From Planococcus shenhongbingii (GTDB lineage Bacteria > Bacillota > Bacilli > Bacillales_A > Planococcaceae), in the NCBI RefSeq assembly GCF_030413635.1, contig NZ_CP129235.1, positions 124,001 through 188,000 of the forward strand: a DNA stretch of 64,000 bases, in the 5' to 3' direction. Shown here piece after piece: positions 48,806-58,254 of the stretch. The position numbers and the translations under genes were made by a program. The notes beneath the pieces were generated by a model. It did no database searches and was not told the origin of the DNA. It worked only from the letters and a program-made list of their open reading frames with translations. Positions within the stretch are counted from its first letter, which is position 1, and the number at the start of each line of letters is the position of its first letter.

Positions 48806-49642
48806 ATGCCGTTTTTGGAGAACTTAACAAACCAGACACCACTCGAACTTTTAGTAAATGTCATTGATATTTTATTAGTATGGTTCGTTATATATAAGCT
48901 GATTACGATTATTAAAGGGACGAAAGCGGTCCAGTTATTAAAAGGAATATTTTTTATCGTCATTGCGTATCTGATTACACAAGCACTCAATTTGGAAACA
49001 CTTGGCTGGGTCATGCAACAAGTGTTGAATTGGGGCTTCCTGGCAATTATTATTATTTTTCAGCCAGAAATGAGGCGGGCGCTTGAACAGCTTGGCCGTG
49101 GCAAACTGTTTTCAAGCAGCCAGCTGAATGAGGAATCTGAACGCAACCGGTTGATTGAGGCGATGTCAAAATCCGTAAGTTATATGGCGAAACGCCGGAT
49201 TGGTGCGCTTATTTCTATTGAACGGGAAACGGGCTTGAGTGAATATATAGAGACCGGTATCCCGATGAACTCAGACATTACATCAGAGTTGTTGATCAAT
49301 TTATTTATTCCAAATACCCCATTGCATGACGGTGCTGTCATTGTGCAGAAAAACCGAATTGCCGCTGCTGCCTGCTATTTACCGTTGTCAGAAAGTCCTT
49401 TTATCTCAAAAGAACTTGGAACCCGCCACCGTGCAGCACTCGGAATCAGTGAAGTGACTGATGCTATTACGATTATTGTGTCAGAAGAAACGGGTGCAAT
49501 CAGCCTTACGGCAAACGGAGATTTGCATCGCAATTTGTCACTCGAAGATTTTGAAGTGAAATTGCGCCGAATCTGGTTTGGAGCCGTCCAGCAGCCAGCT
49601 GATTCTTCCCGATGGAACTGGAGGGGGAAAAAAAATGGATAA
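48806..49642 (+). CDS. cdaA: Diadenylate cyclase CdaA
   Basis: Membrane-bound c-di-AMP synthase of 278 residues. Membrane segments at about 17-33, 45-62 and 73-86 precede the DAC domain, whose signature residues are present: DGA at 175-177 (TPLHDGAVI) and RHR at 207-209 (LGTRHRAALGI). c-di-AMP controls potassium, osmolyte and wall homeostasis. ATG 48806 has AGCGAGGG 7 nt upstream; GTG 48785 has no site. It overlaps cdaR by 8 bp and lies in the conserved cdaA-cdaR-glmM unit. Confidence 0.95.
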   Translation: MPFLENLTNQTPLELLVNVIDILLVWFVIYKLITIIKGTKAVQLLKGIFFIVIAYLITQALNLETLGWVMQQVLNWGFLAIIIIFQPEMRRALEQLGRGKLFSSSQLNEESERNRLIEAMSKSVSYMAKRRIGALISIERETGLSEYIETGIPMNSDITSELLINLFIPNTPLHDGAVIVQKNRIAAAACYLPLSESPFISKELGTRHRAALGISEVTDAITIIVSEETGAISLTANGDLHRNLSLEDFEVKLRRIWFGAVQQPADSSRWNWRGKKNG

Positions 49643-50642
49643 ATTGATGGACAGCCCTTGGTTTTTGCGGATTATGGCCCTCCTGCTGGCATTTCTTTTG
49701 TTCTTTTCGGTTAAAGCAGATGAAGACGCTGTAAATTCAGCGAATAATGGCACGATAACCGAAGAAATTGAAGACGTAGAGCTTGAGGTTTTTTATGGGG
49801 ACACCAACTTGATGGTCAGTGGGTTGCCTGAGACAGTGGATTTAACAATTTCAGGTCCTACAAGTACTGTACAAACTGCACGGCAACTGAAGGATTTTAC
49901 ATTGTTTGTGGATTTGCGCAATATGACGATTGGTGAACACCGCGTGCCAATCCAGACTGAAAATTTTTCGGAACAGCTGCGGGTTCAAATTAATCCGGCG
50001 TTTGTGGACATTACGATTGAAGAGCGGGTCACACAGGAGTTCCGCATTGACCCTGAAATGAATGAACGCTTATTGCGAGAAGGGTTTGTGTTGGAGGAAA
50101 TTACAGCGGATCCAAATAGCGTCACTGTCACAGGGCCGAAAAGCGTGATTGATGCTATCAGTTTTGTAAAAGCCACTGTTACAGGTGAGCAGGGAGTTAA
50201 TGAATCGTTTACAACAGAAGCCCGGGTCCGGGTACTCGCAAACGATTTGACAAAGCTTGAAAATGTAGAGATTGAACCTGAAGTGGTAAAGGTTTCGGTT
50301 GAAATACAGGAATACAGCAAAGAAGTGCCAGTTGTTATCAAAGAGAATGGAACACCGCCAACCGGAATAAGGATTGACGAGCTTATTCCATCCAGCAAAA
50401 CTGTTCGGGTATACGGTCCGAAGAATGCAGTTGATCCATTGAATGAGTACGTGGTGGAAGTAAATACCGGCGTCATTACTCCGACAGATACAACGATAGA
50501 AACGGAGTTGAAAGCACCGAAAGGGACTACATCCGTCACTCCGGCTGATATGACAGTGGAAGCTGAAATTACAGTGGATGAGACAGTTGAAGCGCCTGAC
50601 GGAGTGGAAAAACCAGAAGTATCAGAGAATTCTTCTTCGTAA
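49635..50642 (+). CDS. cdaR: CdaA regulatory protein CdaR (YbbR domains)
   Basis: A 335-residue protein with one N-terminal membrane segment (SPWFLRIMALLLAFLLFFSV, about residues 7-26) and an extracytoplasmic part of four YbbR-type beta repeats, with boundaries near residues 50, 135, 215 and 290. Recurrent patterns are VTGPKSVIDAISFV and VYGPKNAVDPLNEY. In B. subtilis CdaR binds and modulates CdaA. ATG 49635 follows GAGGGGG inside the end of cdaA. The acidic C-terminal tail ends NSSS. Confidence 0.92.
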   Translation: MDKLMDSPWFLRIMALLLAFLLFFSVKADEDAVNSANNGTITEEIEDVELEVFYGDTNLMVSGLPETVDLTISGPTSTVQTARQLKDFTLFVDLRNMTIGEHRVPIQTENFSEQLRVQINPAFVDITIEERVTQEFRIDPEMNERLLREGFVLEEITADPNSVTVTGPKSVIDAISFVKATVTGEQGVNESFTTEARVRVLANDLTKLENVEIEPEVVKVSVEIQEYSKEVPVVIKENGTPPTGIRIDELIPSSKTVRVYGPKNAVDPLNEYVVEVNTGVITPTDTTIETELKAPKGTTSVTPADMTVEAEITVDETVEAPDGVEKPEVSENSSS

Positions 50643-50722
50643 TGCTAAGGCGAGGATATGAATTTGGGATGGAACATGTATAATGGAGCGAGATAATGCT
50701 ATAGATTGAAGGAGAGAAAAGA

Positions 50723-52072
50723 ATGGGAAAATATTTTGGAACTGATGGGGTGCGGGGCGTCGCGAACAGTGAATTGACACCTGAACTGGCATTTAAATTA
50801 GGACGTTTTGGCGGATATATTTTAACGAAAAGCTCGAAAGAAAAGCCTAAAGTATTAATTGGCCGGGATACCCGGATTTCAGGAGAAATGCTTGAAGGGG
50901 CACTTGCGGCAGGACTCCTGTCTGTTGGAGCAGAAGTAATGCGCCTTGGCGTTATCAGCACTCCTGGAGTAGCATACTTGACGCGTGTGATGAGTGCAGA
51001 AGCAGGCGTCATGATTTCAGCTTCACACAATCCGGTAGAAGACAATGGCATTAAATTTTTTGGTTCGGATGGATTTAAATTATCCGATGAGCAGGAGCTG
51101 GAAATTGAAGCATTGCTTGATGGCGAAGAAGATACACTCCCGCGCCCTACTGGAGGAGACTTAGGCAGCATCACCGATTATTTTGAAGGCGGCCAAAAGT
51201 ACATCCAGTATTTGAAACAGACTGTGGATGAAGAGTTCACGGGCATCCATGTGGCACTTGATTGCGCACATGGAGCAACATCTTCTCTTGCAACGCATGT
51301 ATTCGCTGATTTGGATGCGGACATTTCATCAATGGGCGCTTCTCCGAATGGCTTGAATATTAACGATAAAGTAGGATCAACCCACCCTGAAAAATTGGCT
51401 GAACTGGTTATCGCTAAAAAAGCGGATATCGGCTTGGCATTTGACGGCGACGGCGACCGCTTGATTGCGGTGGATGAAAAAGGCCAAATCGTTGATGGCG
51501 ATCAGATTATGTACATAATCGCGAAACATTTGCATTCAGAAGGCCGGCTAAAGAAAAATACAGTTGTGTCGACTGTGATGAGCAATATGGGCTTTTATAA
51601 AGCATTGGAAGAGCACGGCATGGAAAGCAAGCAGACAGCTGTTGGTGACCGCTATGTCGTAGAAGAAATGAAGAAAAACGAATACAACCTTGGCGGCGAG
51701 CAGTCCGGCCACATCATCTTCTTAGACTACAATACAACAGGCGATGGCTTGTTGACCGGTCTTCAACTGGTGAATATCCTGAAAGTTACGGGCAAAAAAT
51801 TATCCGATTTAGCAGCAGAAATGACAATTTTTCCTCAAAAGCTTGTCAATATCCGTGTAACGGATAAACATGCTGTTACAGAGAATTCAAAAGTGGCTGC
51901 TGTCATCACTGAAGTGGAAAGCGACATGAATGGAAATGGCCGTGTCTTAGTGCGTCCTTCTGGCACAGAGCCGCTTGTCCGGGTCATGGTGGAAGCAGCT
52001 TCTGGAGAAGACTGCGAGAGATATGTTGAGCAAATTGCTGAAGTAGTAAGAGCCGAAATGGGCTTAAACTAG
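50723..52072 (+). CDS. glmM: Phosphoglucosamine mutase
   Basis: Alpha-D-phosphohexomutase of 449 residues converting GlcN-6-P to GlcN-1-P for UDP-GlcNAc. The phosphoserine is Ser101 in [13 protein letters not shown]; the metal loop is Asp241, Asp243 and Asp245 in FDGDGDRL; the sugar-binding [10 protein letters not shown] and the phosphate-binding [12 protein letters not shown] follow. GlmM binds and inhibits CdaA in several Bacillales, which explains the shared operon. Confidence 0.97.
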   Translation: MGKYFGTDGVRGVANSELTPELAFKLGRFGGYILTKSSKEKPKVLIGRDTRISGEMLEGALAAGLLSVGAEVMRLGVISTPGVAYLTRVMSAEAGVMISASHNPVEDNGIKFFGSDGFKLSDEQELEIEALLDGEEDTLPRPTGGDLGSITDYFEGGQKYIQYLKQTVDEEFTGIHVALDCAHGATSSLATHVFADLDADISSMGASPNGLNINDKVGSTHPEKLAELVIAKKADIGLAFDGDGDRLIAVDEKGQIVDGDQIMYIIAKHLHSEGRLKKNTVVSTVMSNMGFYKALEEHGMESKQTAVGDRYVVEEMKKNEYNLGGEQSGHIIFLDYNTTGDGLLTGLQLVNILKVTGKKLSDLAAEMTIFPQKLVNIRVTDKHAVTENSKVAAVITEVESDMNGNGRVLVRPSGTEPLVRVMVEAASGEDCERYVEQIAEVVRAEMGLN

Positions 52073-52079
52073 TATAAGA

Positions 52080-52120
52080 AACCGGTTCAAAAGCTAGACG
52101 GCTTTTGAACCGGTTTTTTG
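52080..52120 (+). terminator. Terminator after glmM
   Basis: Stem aaccggttcaaaagc / gcttttgaaccggtt (15 bp), short loop, six T. Confidence 0.95.
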
Positions 52121-52152
52121 GTATTATAAGGAGTAATTTTAATAAGATTTTA

Positions 52153-52181
52153 TTGACGTGCGTTAAACGAAAAGGTATGAT
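52153..52181 (+). promoter_or_regulatory. Promoter of glmS
   Basis: TTGACG (52153-52158), 17-bp spacer, TATGAT (52176-52181). Confidence 0.78.
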
Positions 52182-52224
52182 AAACTTGCCTAGGTTTAGG
52201 CCGCTAAAAAAGGGGGATAGTAAT

Positions 52225-52410
52225 GCGTACAAGGAAAACAGTTAAAGCGCCAGTACTGGGGAAATCGGATGGACAAATCAATTCCGAGTAGACGAGGAGG
52301 AGGAGTATCGAGATTTCGGCGGATACCTCCCGGCCGCGAAGCCCGGTCGTAATATCCAGCATTTAAAGCAGTTGAGTGATCAGTTGTACAACGATGCGGA
52401 TGGGCTCATG
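52225..52410 (+). promoter_or_regulatory. glmS ribozyme-riboswitch
   Basis: Conserved core parts are in order: AAAGCGCCAGTACTGGGG, TAGACGAGGAGGAGG, ATCGAGATTTCGGCGG and ATACCTCCCGG. Self-cleavage stimulated by GlcN-6-P is expected between A52246 and G52247, lowering glmS mRNA stability. The 3' P3-P4 part (52335-52400) is less like B. subtilis. A hairpin at 52414-52446 lies after the ribozyme. Confidence 0.9.
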
Positions 52411-52413
52411 ACA

Positions 52414-52446
52414 AGTGTTTGCCAAAATGGGCAAACGCTCATTTTG
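52414..52446 (+). terminator. Hairpin between ribozyme and glmS
   Basis: gtgtttgcc / ggcaaacgc stem followed by tcattttg. The T-run is weak; it may be a leaky terminator or a stability element. Confidence 0.45.
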
Positions 52447-52474
52447 ACTTATAGGAAAATGGAGGAATTAGATT

Positions 52475-54277
52475 ATGTGTGGAATTGTCGGGTATATTGG
52501 AGAAAATGATTCAAAAGAAATTCTTTTAAAAGGTTTGGAAAGATTGGAGTACCGAGGTTACGATTCAGCAGGGATTGCTGTACGCAACGGCAAAGGCATT
52601 ACGGTATTCAAAGAAAAAGGGCGCATTGCTGATTTGCGCGCAGTAGTGGAAGATGAAGTGGTTGGAACAAGCGGAATCGGCCATACACGCTGGGCCACTC
52701 ACGGAAAACCGAATCGCGTAAACGCTCACCCTCATCAAAATGAAAACGACCGTTTTACATTGGTGCATAACGGAGTGATCGAAAACTATCATCACATTCA
52801 GCGCGATTACTTGGCTGGAGTGCAAATGGAATCAGACACAGATACAGAAGTCATTGTACAATTGATTGGCAAATTTGTAGCAGAAGGCATGACAACTCGG
52901 GAAGCATTCAGCAAAACATTGACTTTGCTAAAGGGTTCATACGCTATCGCTTTATTGGATGCTGAAGAAGAGCATACAATTTTCGTCGCGAAAAACAAAA
53001 GCCCGTTGCTAGTGGGACTTGGAGATGGCTTTAACGTCGTTGCAAGTGATGCCATGGCTATGCTTCAAATCACAGATCAATTCGTGGAATTGATGGACAA
53101 AGAAATCGTCATCGTGCGCAAAGACAGCGTGGATATTTTGACATTGGACGGCGAAAAAGTTAGCCGCCAGCCGTTCAAAGCTGAAATCGACATGAGCGAT
53201 ATTGAAAAAGGCACCTACCCTCATTATATGCTGAAAGAAATTGATGAGCAGCCGGCAGTGATGCGCAAAATCATTCAAGCTTACCAAGGCGCAGATGATA
53301 AATTAACGATCCAGCCTGAAATCATCCAAGCATTGAAAGATGCGGATCGTATCCATATCATCGCTGCAGGAACAAGCTATCATGCTGGATTGATCGGCAA
53401 GGAATACTTGGAGAAAATGGCAGGAATTCCAGTAGAAGTGCATGTATCAAGCGAATTTGGCTACAACATGCCGCTTCTTTCAGAAAAACCATTGTTTATT
53501 TTTATTTCCCAATCAGGAGAAACTGCTGACAGCCGCCAGGTATTGGTGAAGATCAAGAAATTGGGGCATCCGTCGTTGACTATCACCAACGTAGCCGGTT
53601 CTACACTTTCACGTGAAGCAGATTACACATTGTTATTGTATGCAGGACCAGAAATCGCAGTCGCTTCTACAAAAGCATATACAGCACAAATTGCTGTTCT
53701 TTCAATTCTGGCTGCGGTAACTGCAGAGTCCAAAGGCATCGACATCGGCTTTGACTTGGTGCAGGAACTGGGAATTGTAGCGAATGCAATCCAAGCACAA
53801 GTGGACATGAAAGAAGAAATGGAGCAAATTGCCCGCGATTTCCTTTCAACTACACGCAATTGCTTCTTTATCGGCCGCGTCATGGATTACTTTGTAGGCC
53901 TTGAAGGCGCATTGAAATTGAAAGAGATTTCGTATATCCAAGCGGAAGGCTTTGCTGGAGGCGAACTGAAACACGGTACGATTGCGTTAATCGAAGAAGG
54001 CACTCCGGTTATTGCGCTTGCAACGCAAGAAAAGGTTAACCTCAGCATTCGCGGAAACGTTAAAGAAGTGGCGGCTCGCGGTGCAAATCCTTGCATCATT
54101 TCTATGGAAGGCTTGCAAGAAGAAGGCGATAGCTTAGTTCTTCCGAAAGTCCATGAATTGCTGTCCCCGCTTGTATCGGTTATTCCGATGCAGTTGATCA
54201 GCTATTACGCAGCGCTTCACCGCGACTGTGACGTAGACAAGCCACGTAACTTGGCGAAATCGGTTACGGTTGAATAA
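52475..54277 (+). CDS. glmS: Glucosamine-6-phosphate synthase (isomerizing)
   Basis: Fru-6-P plus glutamine to GlcN-6-P, 600 residues. The N-terminal glutaminase domain begins [10 protein letters not shown] with nucleophile Cys2 (after Met removal Cys1), and has [13 protein letters not shown]. Two SIS isomerase domains follow ([55 protein letters not shown]), and the C-terminal tail ends [16 protein letters not shown] lies 8 nt before ATG. Confidence 0.98.
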   Translation: MCGIVGYIGENDSKEILLKGLERLEYRGYDSAGIAVRNGKGITVFKEKGRIADLRAVVEDEVVGTSGIGHTRWATHGKPNRVNAHPHQNENDRFTLVHNGVIENYHHIQRDYLAGVQMESDTDTEVIVQLIGKFVAEGMTTREAFSKTLTLLKGSYAIALLDAEEEHTIFVAKNKSPLLVGLGDGFNVVASDAMAMLQITDQFVELMDKEIVIVRKDSVDILTLDGEKVSRQPFKAEIDMSDIEKGTYPHYMLKEIDEQPAVMRKIIQAYQGADDKLTIQPEIIQALKDADRIHIIAAGTSYHAGLIGKEYLEKMAGIPVEVHVSSEFGYNMPLLSEKPLFIFISQSGETADSRQVLVKIKKLGHPSLTITNVAGSTLSREADYTLLLYAGPEIAVASTKAYTAQIAVLSILAAVTAESKGIDIGFDLVQELGIVANAIQAQVDMKEEMEQIARDFLSTTRNCFFIGRVMDYFVGLEGALKLKEISYIQAEGFAGGELKHGTIALIEEGTPVIALATQEKVNLSIRGNVKEVAARGANPCIISMEGLQEEGDSLVLPKVHELLSPLVSVIPMQLISYYAALHRDCDVDKPRNLAKSVTVE

Positions 54278-54293
54278 AATAAGTTCTTTAAAC

Positions 54294-54330
54294 GCCACTT
54301 ACGACATTATGCCGTAAGTGGCATTTTTTA
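54294..54330 (+). terminator. Terminator after glmS
   Basis: Stem gccacttacg / cgtaagtggc, 9-nt loop, T-run. Confidence 0.92.
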
Positions 54331-54498
54331 TATTTTTGTTTAAGTGAAAGCTGGAAATAATTATATGAAAATAATAATAAATCCTTCATTTTTCTATTCT
54401 TAGAAAAAATCAAATTAATGGATATTGAATAGACCCTTTGAATGAGTTTGCCTATAAAAACTACAAGAAAACAAAAATTATGTTAAAATATAAAAGGA

Positions 54499-54556
54499 AG
54501 TGATTCACCCGTTTCAGCAACTGTTGCTGATGGGCGGAATTCATCTTTTTTTTTAT
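54499..54556 (+). terminator. Terminator-like hairpin in the leader of the NCS1 permease gene
   Basis: A core hairpin cagcaa-ctg-ttgctg lies inside flanking complementary segments (cccg/gggc; tgattc/gaattca). It is followed by nine T (54546-54554). It lies 210 bp before the permease ATG and just after AT-rich DNA with TTAAAATATAAAAGG, so it could be an attenuator or the end of a small RNA. Confidence 0.6.
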
Positions 54557-54764
54557 TTTGAATGCTGGTTTTAAGCCTGCTTTATCCTCCCTAAAACTCC
54601 CGCTCGCCCCGCAAGGAAATAACAAAAACTTTCCTTCATCAACCGCATACTTACTAAACAGTCTTTGCTTGTCAATTAGGATAAAGCAGTATGATTTATT
54701 TTGCTTAAAACATGTTGTTCGAGATGAAAAACCAAATATTTGTGAAAGAAAGGAAGATGATTTT
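54557..54764. other. Leader region of the permease gene
   Basis: The permease frame stays open through this region back to 54558, but the translated sequence is not membrane-like and lacks a good ribosome site, so I treat it as untranslated. TTGTCA (54669-54674) and TATGAT (54690-54695) with a 15-bp spacer are a possible promoter. I see no known riboswitch. Confidence 0.45.
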
Positions 54765-56189
54765 ATGAGATCTGACATTACTGCAGATCAAAGATTGAAA
54801 GAAAAAGAATTTGTAAACAAACACAAACCAGAAAAAACTGCAGATTACACATTTGACCGTGTGCCAAGAGAGGAAAGGAAAATGGGCTGGTTAAGCATCA
54901 CCAATATTACATTCGGGATTGCTACCGCTATTTTTTATTTTCAGATGGGAAGTGTCATGGCTTTGCAATTCGGAGCGGCCAATGCCATTATCTCAGCTAT
55001 CTACGCGATTATCGTAGCAGGAATACTTGGAACGATTATTGTGTACCTGTCGGCTAAATCCGGCATGAACGTCAACTTATTATCCCGCGGAGGATTCGGT
55101 TATATCGGCGCCTCATTAACCTCGTTAATTTACGCTTCCAACTTTATCATGTACTGTGCGTTTGAAGGCATGATACTTGTGGCAGCTGTCCATGCATTTT
55201 TCCCCGCAATCCCCGTGTGGGCCCTGATCGTCATCTTTGGATCAATCGTCATTCCGTTAAACTGGTTTGGCATCAAGCAATTGGATAAGTTGCAAAAATG
55301 GTCTTTGCCCATTTTTGGTTTGTTTTTAATCGCTGCTATTGTGGTAGCGTTTAATCGCCCTTCTCTGTATGAAGGAAGTTTCTGGACCTACATGCCTGAA
55401 GGGGTTCAAATAGGCGGAACGGCGCTGCTGTTGTGCATAGGTATGCAACACGGCATCATGGGGCTGACTGCTTTGATCGCCTCTGATTACGCACGTTTCT
55501 TAAAACCAAAAGATATAAAAATCGGTTCAATCGCCATCGGATTTATTCCACAGATTTTCTGTTTCGGGGTAATGGGTGGCCTTGGCATCTGGTTTGGCGT
55601 TACTTTGGGTGAATCCAATCCCGGTGTTTATATCGTTGTCTTATTAGGTCTTGGCGGTGTGCTGTTTACGATGCTGACTCAAGTGCGCATTAACATCACG
55701 AATATCTATAGCAGTTCGTTGTCATTGTCGAGTTTCTTTGAAAATATGTTCAACTTTTCACCGGGCCGACGCTTCTGGGTAGTGGTTTCAGGCATTGTTG
55801 CCATCATGCTGATGCTTGGCGGCATTGTAGATCATTTAGGTGTAGCCATGACTTTCCAAGGCGTAGCGCTTATGACTTGGGCATCCATATTGGTGACCGA
55901 TGCGCTTGTTGTAAAGAAAATGCTGAAAATCGGGCCTGGCTATTATGAGTCTAGGCAGAGGAATTTATATAAATGGAATCCTGTCGGCGTGGTATCGCTC
56001 TTGGTGCCAACTGCTTTGGGGACCATTGCAGCACTCGGATATTTCGGCTTATTCCTGCAAAGTACAGCAGCGTTTTTTGCAGCTATCTTAGCTGCCATTT
56101 TGACAGTCGTTCTGGCTGTTTTGACTAAAGGCCGCTATTATACAAAAAGAGAAGTTAACGATATTCCAAAAGAAGATTATATTGCCTGA
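54765..56189 (+). CDS. NCS1-family nucleobase:cation symporter
   Basis: A 474-residue permease with about twelve membrane helices after a 40-residue hydrophilic N-terminus. MGWLSITNITFGIATAIFYF and SAKSGMNVNLLSRGGFGYIG (unwound TM3 region), then NWFGIKQLDKLQKWSLPIFG, match the purine/cytosine permease (CodB-like) group that imports cytosine, purines, allantoin or hydantoins with Na+ or H+. The substrate is not resolved. AAAGGAAG lies 9 nt before ATG 54765. No nucleobase-degrading enzyme is adjacent. Confidence 0.85.
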   Translation: MRSDITADQRLKEKEFVNKHKPEKTADYTFDRVPREERKMGWLSITNITFGIATAIFYFQMGSVMALQFGAANAIISAIYAIIVAGILGTIIVYLSAKSGMNVNLLSRGGFGYIGASLTSLIYASNFIMYCAFEGMILVAAVHAFFPAIPVWALIVIFGSIVIPLNWFGIKQLDKLQKWSLPIFGLFLIAAIVVAFNRPSLYEGSFWTYMPEGVQIGGTALLLCIGMQHGIMGLTALIASDYARFLKPKDIKIGSIAIGFIPQIFCFGVMGGLGIWFGVTLGESNPGVYIVVLLGLGGVLFTMLTQVRINITNIYSSSLSLSSFFENMFNFSPGRRFWVVVSGIVAIMLMLGGIVDHLGVAMTFQGVALMTWASILVTDALVVKKMLKIGPGYYESRQRNLYKWNPVGVVSLLVPTALGTIAALGYFGLFLQSTAAFFAAILAAILTVVLAVLTKGRYYTKREVNDIPKEDYIA

Positions 56190-56275
56190 AAAAAACTTTT
56201 GGGGTAAAGTGGCAGTAAAGAGCAAGAAGTGCTTCAACTATTTGTACATTACTTGATTTGGAGAGGATGAGCAAA

Positions 56276-56770
56276 ATGGCAATCACTTCAACTGTAACTT
56301 TGAATATGGCCCGTCGTTTCAATGCAAAATCAGAAACGGTATTTGAAGCATGGACCAACCCGGAAATGATGAAAAAATGGTTGTTTACACAGGAATCGAC
56401 CAACAAAGTTGCTAAGAGCGATCTACGCCTTGGCGGCACTTGGGAGATTGTCGATCACCGGGACGGCGTCGATTACCGGGCAATCGGAGAATACGTAGAC
56501 ATCATAAAGCCGAATAAGCTGGTGTTCACCTTCAAAATGCCCCAATTCAGTGATACGGAAGATGTCATCAGAGTTTTCATCTCTCCAGTTCAGGAAATGT
56601 GCGAAATGACTTTTTCTCAGGAAATCGTTGTTCTGCATGAAGAAGTATGGACAGAAGAAGATATTGAACGAGCAAAAGCCGAATACAGTACCCAATCCGA
56701 AGAAGGATGGGGCCAAATGTTTGAAGGATTAAAACAGCTGGTCGAAACCAGTTCTACTCATACGGATTGA
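56276..56770 (+). CDS. AHSA1/SRPBCC-domain protein
   Basis: A 164-residue single-domain START-like protein. NMARRFNAKSETVFEAWTNP, then MMKKWLF and GGTWEIVDHRDGVDYRAIGE, is the AHSA1 pattern, with a hydrophobic ligand cavity. The C-terminal EGWGQMFEGLKQLVE helix is typical. Ligand and role are unknown. GGAGAGG (56260-56266) supports ATG 56276; ATG 56267 directly abuts the site. Confidence 0.82.
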   Translation: MAITSTVTLNMARRFNAKSETVFEAWTNPEMMKKWLFTQESTNKVAKSDLRLGGTWEIVDHRDGVDYRAIGEYVDIIKPNKLVFTFKMPQFSDTEDVIRVFISPVQEMCEMTFSQEIVVLHEEVWTEEDIERAKAEYSTQSEEGWGQMFEGLKQLVETSSTHTD

Positions 56771-56793
56771 AAAACGAATAATTAAAAACAGAG

Positions 56794-56835
56794 AAACCCA
56801 GCAGTTGCTTAGCCAACTGCTGGGTTTTATTTTTC
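56794..56835 (+). terminator. Terminator after the AHSA1 gene
   Basis: Perfect stem aaacccagcagttg / caactgctgggttt (14 bp), 6-nt loop, T-rich tail. Confidence 0.93.
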
Positions 56836-56908
56836 CTGAAATAGTGAAGGAATCGGCTAAATAAAAATCGAATTAGAATAGCAAGCTGAAAAAGAAGGTG
56901 AGTAATAG

Positions 56909-57682
56909 ATGAAAGCCCCTGAAGAAATTTTAGCTGTATGGAGCAAATTTCATGATTTTCCGATGGAGACATTGACGAAAGCCTGGTATTATTCACGATC
57001 GCAAGACAAAAAGCAGCGCAGCGTAGAGTTGATGAAAGAACATAAAGCGCAGTACGGGATAACCGGCAATTGTTTTGATTTGGCCCTTTGGCTATTGGAT
57101 GAATTTAAAAAAGCCGGGATTAAGGCTTATCCCATAGGCAATGAATTGGGAACGGAAGAAGCGCATGCGGCACTCATCGCGCTTGATAGAAAAGGCAACC
57201 GCTATTTATGCGACCTCGGTGATCAATGGCTGCAACCGGTGCTGATTGAAGGCAGAGACGATGCGTATATGGGAGATAAACTAAGCGGTTTTTACCCTGC
57301 TGCTGATGTACAGATTCTGGCGCGGCAAAACGAAGTGGAAATCATCTATCATCGTCCAAACGGAAAACAGTCGCGTCAAACGTATGACACCCAACCAGTA
57401 ATGGAAACGGATTTTTGGCAAGCGGGTGAGTTTTCACAAAATCATGTCTATCCAAAGCCACTTGTAGAAGTGCGGCTTTCTTATAAAAATGAAACGGCAC
57501 ACTGGGAATTCGACAACTGGAAAAGTTTTCTAAGTACAACGGAAGGTCTTTTTCCGGATAAACCCGTTGCCACAATAGAAGAATGGGTGGACAGAATCGG
57601 ACAAAAAACCGGTTTTGATCGGCAGTTCTTGATAGAGTCATTGAATTTTTACAAACAGCTGAACAATGGAAGCAGGAGATGA
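56909..57682 (+). CDS. Hypothetical protein, arylamine N-acetyltransferase-like triad
   Basis: A 257-residue cytosolic protein I cannot name with certainty. Around GNCFDLALWLL (Cys55), EEAHAALIALD (His86) and RYLCDLGDQW (Asp102) it shows the spacing and context of the Cys-His-Asp triad of NAT and transglutaminase-like folds. The second half is beta-rich (EVEIIYHRPNGKQ, HWEFDNWKSFLSTTEG), resembling the NAT C-terminal barrel and lid. The last 40 residues are helical. It overlaps the next gene by 4 bp (ATGA), so these genes form one operon. Confidence 0.6.
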   Translation: MKAPEEILAVWSKFHDFPMETLTKAWYYSRSQDKKQRSVELMKEHKAQYGITGNCFDLALWLLDEFKKAGIKAYPIGNELGTEEAHAALIALDRKGNRYLCDLGDQWLQPVLIEGRDDAYMGDKLSGFYPAADVQILARQNEVEIIYHRPNGKQSRQTYDTQPVMETDFWQAGEFSQNHVYPKPLVEVRLSYKNETAHWEFDNWKSFLSTTEGLFPDKPVATIEEWVDRIGQKTGFDRQFLIESLNFYKQLNNGSRR

Positions 57683-58254
57683 AATTGCAGACTCATTTGT
57701 ATTTTGTCAGGCATGCCCATTCCGATTATACGCCGGATGAATTGGGGCGGCCTTTGTCGGAAAAAGGCGCAGAAGATGCTAAGAAAGTGGCAGAGGCGCT
57801 GAAAGGAGAAAAGATCAGCAGGGTCATCTCAAGTCCCTACAAGCGAGCGATACAGACTGTGGAAGGTATTTCCCGGGAAATAAACGTAGAAATTGAACTG
57901 CTGGATGGCTTTCGTGAACGTTTACTTAGCAGTGAACCGGCTGCTGATTTCCAGAGCGCTATTTTAAAGGCATGGGAAGACGAACAGTTCGCCTTTGAAG
58001 GCGGCGAATCAAATCAAACGGCAAGAGCGCGCGGCGTAAAAGAAGTACTGGAGATCCTTCGGCATTATGAAGGAGAACGCATTGCCATTGGAACGCATGG
58101 CAATATCATGGTGCTGATCATGAGTTATTTTGACAGCCGCTATGGTTTTCAATTCTGGCAGCAGCTTGGGATGCCGGCTGTTTACTGCCTGGCTTTTGAA
58201 GACATGAAGTTAAGTGAAGTGCGGCAGATTGCACTGGATGTGAAGGCTATATGA
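57679..58254 (+). CDS. Histidine phosphatase (phosphoglycerate mutase-like)
   Basis: A 191-residue branch-1 histidine phosphatase. Arg11-His12-Ala-His14 (FVRHAHSD) is the phosphohistidine motif; Arg56 in SSPYKRAIQT, Glu80 in FRERLL and His140 in IGTHGNIM complete the active site. Substrate is unknown; relatives dephosphorylate sugar phosphates, nucleotides or cobalamin precursors. It is coupled by ATGA overlaps to genes on both sides. Confidence 0.88.
   Translation: MKLQTHLYFVRHAHSDYTPDELGRPLSEKGAEDAKKVAEALKGEKISRVISSPYKRAIQTVEGISREINVEIELLDGFRERLLSSEPAADFQSAILKAWEDEQFAFEGGESNQTARARGVKEVLEILRHYEGERIAIGTHGNIMVLIMSYFDSRYGFQFWQQLGMPAVYCLAFEDMKLSEVRQIALDVKAI

Noticed and set aside
49985..50539. 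184-codon minus-strand frame opposite cdaR
   Set aside because: Ser/Thr/Val-rich shadow of the YbbR repeats with no ribosome site.
54558..54764. N-terminal extension of the NCS1 permease
   Set aside because: No ribosome site at 54558, sequence unlike the family, and a good AAAGGAAG site precedes ATG 54765.
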